64,000 nt of DNA from Gautieria morchelliformis. Taxonomy: Eukaryota; Basidiomycota; Agaricomycetes; Gomphales; Gomphaceae. The DNA lies in NCBI GenBank assembly GCA_015179125.1, contig WHVA01000220.1, positions 62,001-126,000 on the forward strand. Reading direction: 5' to 3'. Shown here piece by piece: positions 54,574-64,000 of the stretch. A model generated the notes under the pieces. That model was given only the letters and a program-made list of their open reading frames with translations. It made no database searches and was not told the origin of the DNA. A program made the position numbers and the translations under genes. Numbering within the stretch: the stretch's first letter is position 1; every line of letters begins with the position of its first letter.

Positions 54574-54954
54574 TGTGGGCAACTAGGGGGCTATGGCAGG
54601 GAAGGTTCGGTAGAGTTCTTAGAAAGCTAGAATCAAATATACTCTCTCAGTGAATTTATTGTCACTGAGAGAGGAGTGTAATCCTGTCTCAGAAGGCATA
54701 TACTTGCACCCGGCCCTTTAGTGCCCAAGGGCTCGCGCGTCGAAGTCATTTCAAACTCCGCTGGGTGCAGCCGCCTGTGAAAGTAGAAATAACAGAATGA
54801 AATGGAGAGATAGAGAGTGACTGGAAAATTTCGAAAATAAACAGAGAAATGGATGCATGGTACAAGAACAATGTGAGAAACAATTGGAAACACCACACAA
54901 TAAATTGAACATATTATGCTTGATTTTGGTGCAGGAGCATAAATGCACCCAACA
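54574..54954 (-). repeat. 5' LTR of copia element B with a 109-bp internal deletion
   Basis: The segment between two direct copies of CTCTCAGTGAATTTATTGTC is lost with one of the copies, consistent with slippage or recombination between them. The lost part includes the stretch with TGTATTAATACAATACC. Confidence 0.92.
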
Positions 54955-54959
54955 GATGT

Positions 54960-56877
54960 CTGCTGTCACCTATTGCGTACCAGTTTTACAACTCAGGCTT
55001 GCTCGAGGTGGTCAAGCGGAATAGAAAGGAGGACTGCGTCGGTTTCGTGGACGACACGAAGTTGCTCGCAGAAGGGGACAGCCTCCAGGAAGCCTTCGGC
55101 AAACTGGCGAATGTCATGACAAGAGGCGGGGGTGCACTAAGTTGGGCAGACGATCATGAGTGCCTCTTCGCTGTAGACAAGTTTGGGATAATGGGGTTGA
55201 CTAGAGAGCGGGAGAAAGACCCCACAGGAGCCAGGAAGACAAGGCCGGTCACCAGGCCGTCTATAACAATAGGGCAGCACACCATACAGCTGACAAGCGT
55301 GCACAAGTTCCTTGGGGTGATGCTCGATCAAGAACTGCGCTTCAAAGAGCATGTCAACTAAGCACTGGCAAAGGGCGACAAGTTTATCAACCAGTACAGG
55401 AGGCTGGCAAGGCCCTCTAAGGGAGTCGCAGCTAAGGATATGCACAGATACTACTTGGCGGTAGCCGTACCCAAACTCCTCTATGCTGCTGATATCTTCC
55501 TTATACCAGGCGCCAGGTGAAACAAGGGAACAAAGGGATATATACACAAGCTGGGATGAGTACAGCAACAGGCCGTGCTGTTCACAACTGGCGCCATGAG
55601 GACAACAGCCAATGACACACTAGACGCGCACACGAACCTCCTCCCCTTCCCCCTATTAGTCGCCAAGGTCATTCACAGAGCGGCAGTCCACATGGCCTGC
55701 CTCCCACACACACCCGCTTGCGGCCAAGGTACAGAAAGCGGCAAGAAGGTACATAAAGAGGCACAGGACCCCACTGCATGAGGCCATGCACGCCTTCGGC
55801 CCACAGCCAGAGCACATGGAGAAAATCAACCCGACCACAAAGGGGCCCAAATGGGAGCCAGCCTTCGAGTCTAGGATCCCGTCAAACAAGGACCAGGCCA
55901 TAGAGGAAGTCGAAACAGACCCAGCGGAGGTAAAGGTTCTCACAGATGGCTCATGTATCGACGGGGGAGTGGGCGTGGTGGCAGTCCTATACAGAGGGGG
56001 CATCGAAAGGCAGGCAGTGAGACTATACTTGGACACAGAGAGAGAACATCCCGTGTTCGAGGCTGAGCTAGTAGGGGCGGCGATGGGGGTGAAGCTCCTC
56101 AACGTAGAGAGAGCAAGCCGATACATGATCGCGATTGACAGCCAGGCAGCGATTCAGACAACGAGGCGTGAGAAGCAGATGTTGGGCCAGCATCTGGTGG
56201 ACACGCTCCACAGGCAGATAGAAGGGGTTGTGGAATAGTGAGGGGGCCCAAAGGTGGTCATGAGGTGGGTCCCAGGACACGAAGGGGTGGCGGGGAATGA
56301 GCGCGCAGATGAGGAGGCGAAGAAGGTGGCAGTGGGGGACTCCAGCGAAGTGCGCTTCATACCACTAGAATGCAGAGGAGACATCCCAAGGAGCAAAGCG
56401 GCGGAGATACAGTGGTATCACAAGGAGCTCAAGCGAGAGGCCAAGGAAATATTCACTAAGTCCCCGAGAGCTCGCATAGCGCACAGGATTGACCCATCTA
56501 TGCCCTCGACAGTGTTTGCGAAGCTCACAGCCAACATGCCACGTAGACACGCAGCACTGCTCGTGCATCTCAGGAGTGGACATGCACCTCTGAACAAGCA
56601 CTTAGCAAAGATAGGCAAGGAGGAGTCTCCTAGATGCCCGAAGTGCAGGTCAGCAGACGAGACTGTCGATCACTACCTATTCAGGTGCTCCAGATACCGA
56701 GAGCAGAGGAAAGAGCTGAGGAGGGAGATGCACAGAGTAGTGGACTCAGCGAGAACCCTCCTGACAAAGCTGAAGGCAATGGTGCCTTTATTCCAGTACA
56801 TTCACGGCATCGGGAGATTCATGAGGACTTACGGAGACCTGAGCCTGCCAGGAGAGGAGGAACAAGGGAGGCAATAG
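54960..56877 (+). pseudogene. LINE (non-LTR retrotransposon) RT end, RNase H and zinc knuckle; degenerate
   Basis: Continues the RT with FYNSGLLEVVKRNRKEDC and the active-site block GFVDDTKLLAEG, then HKFLGVMLDQELRFKEHV. RNase H follows with VLTDGSCIDGGVG, VFEAELVGAAMG, AIDSQAAIQ and VMRWVPGHEGVAGNERADE. A C-terminal CPKCRSADETVDHYLFRC knuckle completes the typical order of Tad/I-like fungal LINEs. In-frame stops lie after EHVN (55359), near 55520 and 55555, around 55778 and at 56236. The 5' part of RT and all of ORF1 and the endonuclease are absent. Confidence 0.9.
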
Positions 56878-56879
56878 AA

Positions 56880-58015
56880 GGAGACGAAGGATCATGTATC
56901 GAGCGACACACACACCCCAGCCCCACACAGGCACAGACATGCCCAGGGCCTTGCCCGCGGAGCACAAGCGGAGACTGATAGTTAAAGGACGCGTAGAACG
57001 ATCCTGTTGACTGGCGCTTTGTATGACCTGTCTTATATAGGGCTTTGCCCCAAAATTTTAGGAATAATAGATTAGATATATCAGAATTGATATATTTGAT
57101 GACTCAGGGAGTGGGAACTCTTCATGCACCCCTGTGCACGGTATATGCGCGAGCTGACTAAGCTCTGTGGGGCGAATGCGTCACTGATTGATGTAGGTCA
57201 CGTGACCGAGTCGAGGAAGAAACAGGTGAGAACAGAGGAACAAGAGGTCCGAAGCTTTCGCTTTCGGAACAGTACAGTGTAGCCAGTTGTAGTAGACTCT
57301 CAACAAAGAATTAGAGAAATCTATCAAGAAATAATCTCTGTAGCTATCAAACAATTCTACAGTTACTTCAGGAGGTGAAACAGCAATTCTGGATGGTTCT
57401 GGATAATATTCTGGATGTTTTGTTCATACATTTATGGTAGCTACTTATACTAAAATAGTATTGACTACCAGTGTTCAAGATAGTGATAGAATGGGTCAGG
57501 ATAATGTGGAAATGCTCCACAGGCTGCATACAGCTGTGGAGCAGGAACAATGATGGGGATACTTGTCCTACTGACAAGTATCTAAGCTGGGACCTTGGAG
57601 CAATGTACAAAGCCCCTTTCAACACGTAATACAGCTCGTAATCAGTGGAGCTGGTCAGGGGAATAGAATAGAATAGAAAACTTGTGTGTCCTGTGCTGTG
57701 TGCCTACAGCAGCCTTGGCAAGGCATTTGCCATCTCTGTACCTCTCTCCTGAGGTAGCTATTCAGTATGTCCATAGATAGGACAGTGTACTGTAATTTCC
57801 ATCGTGTCCGATGTCCCTGTATGGGACTATTAGTCCCATAGCAATATTTCTTCTGACCAGGGCCCAGGTGCCTGCTTTCCAGGGCAGGCACTGTTACTGG
57901 TGCATGGATTATTTCTCCCAGATGTTAGCTCAGTTAGACGATTGTATAGACCTTAGAATAATGTTTGATATAGCTATCCATTTATTCTAACACAAAAGAC
58001 AATAAATTGGATTAT
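56880..58015. other. LINE tail and an unidentified retroposon-like segment
   Basis: To about 57070 this looks like LINE 3' sequence. 57100-58015 has no ORF I can support; because it ends in a long A-tract it may be the 3' part of a second retroposon. Confidence 0.4.
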
Positions 58016-58040
58016 AAAAAAAAAAAAAAAAAAAAAAAAA
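58016..58040 (+). repeat. A(25) tract
   Basis: Twenty-five consecutive A after an AATAAA-like signal (GACAATAAATTGG at ~57999-58011), 15-20 bp upstream. This suggests a reverse-transcribed polyadenylated RNA end. Confidence 0.8.
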
Positions 58041-58973
58041 GTCTTCCAACAGTATCATCACGCTATATGATGTACCATCAGACTTTAGTGGCAAAGCATG
58101 GAGTCCCAACGGTAGCGAGCAGTCCGAGCCAAGGGTCAGTGCAACTTATGAAATTAAACCAGATATGCGCTCAACTACAAAGGAGTACCCTACAAGACCG
58201 TCTGGATCGAATATCCTGAAATAGAGCCCACCATGCGCAGTATAGGTGCTGCGCCGACCAAGAAAAACCCTGATGGGAGCCCTTGGTATACCATCCTGGT
58301 GATTGTAGATTCATCCCGCACTGCAACTTCCGGTGGCCCTACAGTTGTCTCAGACTCCTTCCACATTGCCGAATATCTCGACGAGACCTACTCAACCCCA
58401 TCCACGGGCCCCCTGTTTCCCCCGGGAACGAAGGCATTGCAACAGCTGTTCTATGACCACTTCTTTAAATATGTCTTGTTGCAAAGCGTCCCCATGGCGC
58501 TGCTGGAGGTGATCAAGCACTTGAACGAGGGCAGTCGTCCGTGAGTGGTATTATTATCGCAGAAATATTGGGATGGGCTTCCTTGACTGTCATTAAAGGT
58601 ATTGGAGACTCACCTGCGAACCTATTGTCGGCGGGAAACTTGAAGACGTCTGTTCTAAAGGCTCTGAGAAGTGGGATGGGGTGCGGGATGATTTAGAAAA
58701 AGGCTTGTGGATTGTTTGCGATTCGTAGCCTGTGGTCTTACCCTTCAACATCTAGCGTTTGGTGTTCTTGCAGCATTGCTGGATAAGAATGGAAAGGATG
58801 GGAACACGCTCGTTATGGGAACGCATCCGACATTCTCGGACTTTGTCATTGCTGCGTTCCTGGAAGCGTACTTCCTCCTTTTTCCCGAGAAATGGCAGAG
58901 AATACGCACTTGGAATGATGGAAGATGGGAGCGACTGATGGATGAGTGTGCGAAGTGGAGGAGCATACACTAA
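58041..58973 (+). CDS. Glutathione S-transferase (FuA-like), 5'-truncated
   Basis: Reads SIITLYDVPSDFSGKAWSP, YALNYKGVPYKTVWIEYPE, IEPTMRSIGAAPTKKN and SDSFHIAEYLDETY (thioredoxin-fold, GSH-binding half). After an intron (58543-58599) comes YWRLTCEPIVGGKLEDVC with KGSEKWDGVRDDLEKG. After another intron (~58707-58772) comes LVMGTHPTFSDFVIAAFLE and WNDGRWERLMDECAKW to the TAA at 58971-58973. This matches basidiomycete FuA-type GSTs, cytosolic enzymes that conjugate glutathione or bind wood-derived phenolics. No start codon precedes ITLYDVPS; the A-tract directly adjoins it, so the first exon was probably lost. The joint near SPNG (58110-58160) also reads poorly, so the gene may be dead. Confidence 0.82.
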
Positions 58974-59397
58974 GAAGATGAAAATAGGCTCGCTAGTCAC
59001 AACTAGTACGAAGGATCTATTGTGCTGGATTACACAATTGAAGTTGTCATTCGACATTTCCCATTCCAATTTTTCTCCATTGCTGGCAGATCCGGGTTCA
59101 GGTTGTATCTCCATAAACTTCGGTTAACTCTTCCGTGGAAGAGGTTTGGAGCAAAGTAGTACCTTGGATTCAGTGGAATTAGGTCTGGCGTGTATAGTCC
59201 TGCTGTACAAAGTATTCGAAACTAATGCCAAAACGTACCTACCCCGCTTCATTCGGGGTGCGCAGCCGCCGGCCCTTGTGAGTTCTAAAAGCGGCAGTGG
59301 CCCGTAAGCTCAACGAGCGTTTCACAAGAATACGAGGTACCGACATAAGAAATGTAATCTTCACTCTCGCACGCTTTGTACTCTTTCTACTGTTGCT
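58974..59397. other. No gene recognised
   Basis: Post-GST spacer. A CCCCGCTTCATTCGGGG hairpin at ~59241-59257 is the only structure noted. Confidence 0.4.
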
Positions 59398-59758
59398 CTA
59401 GGAAATCCAACAATAGAATGTATCAATCCCACCAACCGAGAGGAGAAACAGGACACACCGCAGTGAATCATCAAAATCCTCCAGCGCGTTTTCGAATATC
59501 TTCTCCTTCTCATACTTCTCCAGGAAAGCATTCAGCTTCCGTAGCCGGTCGTACTGGTCCAGCATGCCAGTGTGAAGAGCTGTTTCGGCGTTAGCAGAGT
59601 CGGTGGATTGATTAACCATACAAGATATATTCATAAGGCAGTAAAAGATAGATTCATACCGAAGCAATACTGGTATAGTTAGCCAACATCAGTCCGGGGA
59701 GCCAGGAAATGAAGGAGGCGAGCTGGCGTTCGTGGATGCGAAGGAGGGATTGGTAGAC
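59398..59758 (-). CDS. Unidentified spliced gene end
   Basis: Two coding-looking pieces on the minus strand: YQSLLRIHERQLASFISWLP (59660-59758), bounded by YAG and GTATGA, and LDQYDRLRKLNAFLEKYEKE with IFENALEDFDDSLRCVLFLL (59398-59579) ending in a stop. The amphipathic pattern suggests helices. The intron between them does not keep frame under the simplest junction, so this may be a relic. I do not recognise the family. Confidence 0.4.
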
Positions 59759-61430
59759 CTGGGGGTAGAGTTAAGGGCAGGTGAGGGCTGAAAGGAGAGA
59801 CAGACAAGAGGAGAGCGTTCTAAGTAGTAAGCGGAATGATGACAAGTCGAAAGCTGATCGAATCTATCCGAAGCAGTTCATAGACGATCTCGAGCGGCCC
59901 GCAACAACGCTACTAGTGCACCAACCCCCAACTCCGGTTTGACGAATAAGTTCATTAGAGTGTTTCATGCTTGTACTTTCATGGCAGTTCCTGAAAAAGC
60001 ACCAGAAACATGAATTGCAAGCACCGTCGGTCTTTACAACATTTTGGCAATGAGCAGTTTTTGCTGATGTGGGTCCATGTGGATACGATCGCTTCTCTGT
60101 GGCAATGCAGGCGGCAACGCTGTGCTCTCTACTCGATCGTAGCGGCGGCGGCTGTCGCCCCAGTCCCCGACTCTCTCCTAGTTTAAAAAAATTATTTTAG
60201 TCTTTCTGTGCATTGAATTGATGGCGGACCATTGTAAGACAGTAAAATACAAGTTACTCATACAGAGACGGTTCCTGAATGCAAAGTGAATAAGTAAGTC
60301 CAGCAGGTTTCTAACATGATTTTTTGCACCTCTTTCTTGGAACAGGGGTGGAGGTGGTGTCGCTGGGAGAGACTTTGTTGCAACTCTTGGTAGAAGATAT
60401 GGTAGGGAAAGCTTACCGGTAATGTTGTCATTCACTTTCTCGTTGTTTGTTTTGACCCCTTTGATTCAGTAGAACACGATTCCATTTTGCTAATTCCCCC
60501 TTCCTTAACATGACCTTTAACATGGTGATATGCCTCCTGGAGGTTCACCAAGCTAACCACACGTGAATTTTGATTGAGGTGATTGGATGGGTAGTGAGGC
60601 AGATGGTTTGGAGCGGTAATGGCCGCATCACTAGGTGTAGAGAGTGATGGGTGTGGTGAGTAGGAGAATAAGCGAACATGTTTCTGAGGACACACAATGC
60701 TCGAAACAGGAGGAGGTGTAGAGCTAGGATTTTAATCGGTGAGTTAGATCACCAGGTTATGACTTCATCTATATCTCGTCCACCTGAAAGGGCTACAGTA
60801 CGAGAACAGTTGGCGAAGTCACGAGGTCGTGACCATCTTCGTGTCACCCTTAGGATACTATCTGCCCACATGTAGTTCAGGATCTTCCTTGGTAAAGTTT
60901 ATGTATCCCCGGCAATGCCAAGCGTGAGAATGATGATGAGACGTATAGCGAGGTTGCACTGGAGATCATTGGTGGTGTTGTGTAGTATGAGGACCATTGA
61001 TTTTTCATGAGTACGACATCTGATTTGTTTTCCGTACCCATGACTTACCTCGGTGAGTCTGCGCTAGTATTTTGATTGTTTGTACGGGTTCCAGGCTATA
61101 TAGAAGTGTGGTAGGAAAGATTTTTTTTTTTTGGGCTACCACTGGAGGCATTGCTTTGAGGAAGGAGGGGGTGAAGTGACGCTGTTCTTAAGGTGATGAA
61201 CGGCGTGGGGTACAATGCAGACTACTGGACCGTTCGTGCATCCTTGATAGCAGATCGTCGTAGCAGAGACACCGCTCCCAATGTGTAATGGATATGGGAG
61301 ACGTGTAGGACTTGGGGAGCAGTGGAGGGAGTGGGTAGGAGCTGTGGGAGAGGCGAGGATGCCTGGGGAGGACGCATCACCGCCACCTACTTTCAATGAT
61401 AAAATGAGCGCACAAAGACCGTTATGGAGG
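59759..61430. other. No supported gene
   Basis: Only short ORFs. A T(14) run lies at about 61119-61132. The minus-strand 60432-60695 ORF reads VSLVNLQEAYHHVKGHVKEG, but without further support. Confidence 0.4.
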
Positions 61431-64000
61431 TTATAGGTTGGATACACGTTGATAGATATACAAATGAGCCTGAGAACCATTCATGGTGGTAAGAAATTGC
61501 AAGTCATCATCAATGATGTTGGGATCTACTGGCACACATAATCCTTGATGAGATTTTCCATCATGTGACCACCAAAAATTGTTATAGAAAAAGTGGCAAG
61601 TAAAATGGTTTTCCATTTTGTAAATGATACATTGTAACTGGTAATGGTTATCGACAGTTGCACGAATGTCGAGAGTTATACTTGGAGTTGGGTGAGGGAT
61701 GACATCAACAGATGTTTCAAACCATAAACAGCATGGTGATGCATACATACCAATAAACGATGAATGACAACGAATTGTCTCATGACAAGATAATAACAGA
61801 ATGTTGATCCAGTCTTGAATGCTTGCTTCAGATGCAGCAGGATTTAAATTAAGAACAGAAGCATACTGAAGCCATGATGCATTGAAGAATTGAGTAGGTA
61901 ACACAGTAGGAACATGATTTAATCCGACAGGCATCGAAGGTGAGAAGCATAACAAACAAGTGACAGAACGTGTTGATTCAGAGTGGACATATTCCAAAAT
62001 GTCTGATGCAGCTGTTGGGACTGGACCAATAGGGAATAAGGCATCGTTTTCATTAATCAATAGAGTGTACAATTGATCACGTATTGAATTAAAAATATTT
62101 ATATTTGAATCCCAGTGTTCTGGAAGTGAAGGTAATACTTCTGATAGCTTTTTACTTATAATTGTTTGGATGGACCATTCAGCTTTCCAAGATAGGGATC
62201 CATTGGAATATAATGCAAAAAGACACATTACAGTTGCATCATAAGCACATGACCATGTGGATGCATTCCAAACACAACCAGAGAAAGAATTTGGAAGACA
62301 ATCAATAGAGAACTTAGTATTTGCATTTCCCAAAGTTGGACAGTTGGTAGTTGATTTAGGAGGATGAATGTTTTCAAAAGATATATTTAATTTAGGTTGT
62401 GAAAGACCTTGTTCTCTTTCAATATCAGGAACATCTTTGAAATTACCATCAATAAACCCATACTTAACTAGAGTGTTATGTGCAAGGGAGTCTAATCGAG
62501 AATCCTCCATTTTCAATGAATATGACAAAGGTGTATTCAATTGTTGTTGCGTGATGGGACGTATGCTAGAAAAACCTGTACGTGACTGTGCTCTAGAAGC
62601 CTGTACATATGCAGCAAATCCTGATATGGATAAATCTGCCAACACTTTAGGAATTGTTTGACCCTGACAAGCATGGCTTGTTAATGCAAATGCAGGTTCA
62701 ATGGGTAGTTGATATCTTGTGATCTGTTTTTTAACTTTTAATTGTGAATTTTCTGGAAGTTCTGTTGTGAAACTCCATGTAATAGGCTCAATAGGAAAGT
62801 ATGAAGGTGGTAAACCATTGCATTGCACAATACTGTCGGGAAACTCAACTATTACAACTGTAGCATATGTAAAATCAGACGAACAATGTTTTGTTTCTAT
62901 ATGTCTAACAATGCCTTTGGAACCATTGGTTATTTTTAATTCAGTAGATAAATTACGACTACGTAAAATAATTGGCATTGAATTATACAATGGTATGAAA
63001 GGGGGAAGAGCACCATCTTTATTCATATGCGATACATTCATTTTTAACAAGGACTGCCGATGGGGGTCAGGAACAACGACACCATTAATGGTATCATGCA
63101 CAGCACATATTACCAATGATGGTCCACATGCTGAATTTGAAATTGTTACATCTTTCTGTATATTAATTGATGAATGTAACAAATTAGCCCAGACAATTGC
63201 AGTAGCTTCAATGTTTTCAGGTAAGCCCATGTCTATTCCCAAAGGAGTAGCATTACTTTTAATAACCCTTGAATTTAATAAGTCAACATCATTAATTGTA
63301 CACTTTCGCATTCTTAGATTGTTGACAGCTATAGCATACTCAGGATCAGATTGCATACGGTTTTGTTCAGTGAGCTCTACAACAGTATCTACGGATTTCC
63401 AAGCTAAACGTCCAAGTCGTTTACAGATTTCATTAGTAGTTGGCGTAAAGTGTTAGATATAGGTTGATATAAAGCCACCTCAGATACAGGTGGATGCTGA
63501 TGAAAATCACCAGCAAAAATAACGATCATTCCTCCAAACCATTCATCTGGACATTCTTTCGCAACACGTAGAGCATGGTCTAATTCAGATAGTAATTGAG
63601 CTCCAACAGATCCAATTTCATCAACAAACAAGACATCAACCGCTTTCCATTCTTGACGAGATGCACGAACTTTATTTAAATTTACAAGTATGGTATAATC
63701 TTCTGTATTCTCTCCGGGCGAACGATTAGTTTTACTTTTGTTTTGCCGCTTGACAGCAATGCCTAGTCCTTTATGAACTGTCATACCTCCAATTAGTTTT
63801 GCAACACCACCAGTAGGAGCTAAATATCTTATAGTAAATTCACATCCATAATAAGTCATCAACTCATTCAAAGCACCAACAACATGTGTTTTACCAGTCC
63901 CTCCAGGGCCTGTTAACAACATACGAAGTGGAGGAGGATGTTGAACATTACAGTGAGGTGGCATACGCTGTGAGCGCTCACGAAAAGAACGTAACTGTAA
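61431..64000 (-). CDS. PIF1-type helicase followed by a C19-peptidase-like region (partial, one frameshift)
   Basis: The frame enters from the window end. First part: Walker A LLTGPGGTGKTHVV, then GGVAKLIGGMTVHKGLG, Walker B VDVLFVDEIGSV and IFAGDFHQHPPV. A frameshift near 63430-63445 separates this from ICKRLGRLAWKSVDTVVELT and the long 61431-63356 ORF, which has IEPAFALTSHACQGQTIPKV (late helicase motifs) and YVQASRAQSRTGF. Beyond the helicase, ~270 residues include WSCAYDATVMCLFALYSNG and HFTCHFFYNNFWWSHDG, which look like the Cys-box and His-box of ubiquitin-specific (C19) peptidases. This resembles Helitron/PIF1 helicases with an added peptidase. The C19 assignment is inference from spacing and motifs. 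Confidence 0.75.

Larger units (their letters stand above)
49814..54954 (-). mobile_element. Full-length Ty1/copia retrotransposon, element B, TSD GATGT
   Basis: Same family as element A. LTRs begin TGTGGGCAAC. The TSD GATGT lies at 49809-49813 and 54955-54959, and it falls within LINE RT codons. The left, 3' LTR is 490 bp, but the right, 5' LTR is only 381 bp, missing about 109 bp. gag-pol is intact. Confidence 0.97.

Overview
The window is eukaryotic and most likely from an Agaricomycete (mushroom-forming Basidiomycota). Host-type genes carry short introns of about 50-56 bp with GTRNGT..YAG borders. The gene families are typical of this group: a NACHT-WD40 NLR, an alpha-type kinase, a FuA-like glutathione transferase, a GT17 glycosyltransferase and a BiP/Kar2 Hsp70 relic. 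Helitrons, Ty1/copia, hAT, LINE and other transposons dominate. Almost every host gene here is cut, frameshifted or interrupted, so this reads as a TE-rich accessory region rather than a gene-rich core. No tRNA, rRNA or CRISPR array was seen.

1-11,111: a head-to-tail Helitron array. The end of a Helitron helicase gene (2-262) leads to a canonical Helitron 3' end (hairpin plus CTAG|T). Four non-autonomous units follow (412-3704, 3705-6574, 6575-8636, 8637-11065), each with the same terminal hairpin and most abutting the next directly. They share a TATA box, AT-rich repeats, a 17-bp minisatellite of very different length in each unit, and a captured coding fragment. Two solo LTRs with target-site duplications (TSDs) sit inside. 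The array lies against the 3' end of a second Helitron family (11081-11111), which borders a copia LTR.

11,112-21,457: old copia pol remnants; a BiP/Kar2 pseudogene still ending in HDEL and split by a hAT MITE with a perfect 8-bp TSD; and a 3.6-kb element with ~760-bp terminal inverted repeats (TIRs) and an 8-bp TSD that carries a multi-intron AIR1/2-like zinc-knuckle gene (Pack-type capture).

21,463-36,000: an intact copia element (A) on the minus strand; copies of a dispersed, partly inverted repeat (called Rep1 here); and, inserted in one Rep1 copy, a 5.7-kb TIR element (29863-35587, TSD CTTAA). That element holds two convergent genes: a DDE integrase-type transposase and an alpha-kinase whose exon is broken by a solo LTR. 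Rep1 copies elsewhere in the window supply the empty site. This two-gene transposon is the most notable object in the window.

36,000-64,000: a GT17 glycosyltransferase with an in-frame stop; a second degenerate copia; a NACHT-WD40 gene with 14 near-identical WD repeats, an in-frame TGA and a 5' end lost against a Helitron helicase relic; a LINE relic split by intact copia element B; a 5'-truncated GST gene behind a 25-A tract; and, at the window edge, a PIF1-type helicase followed in the same reading frame by a region resembling a C19 cysteine peptidase.
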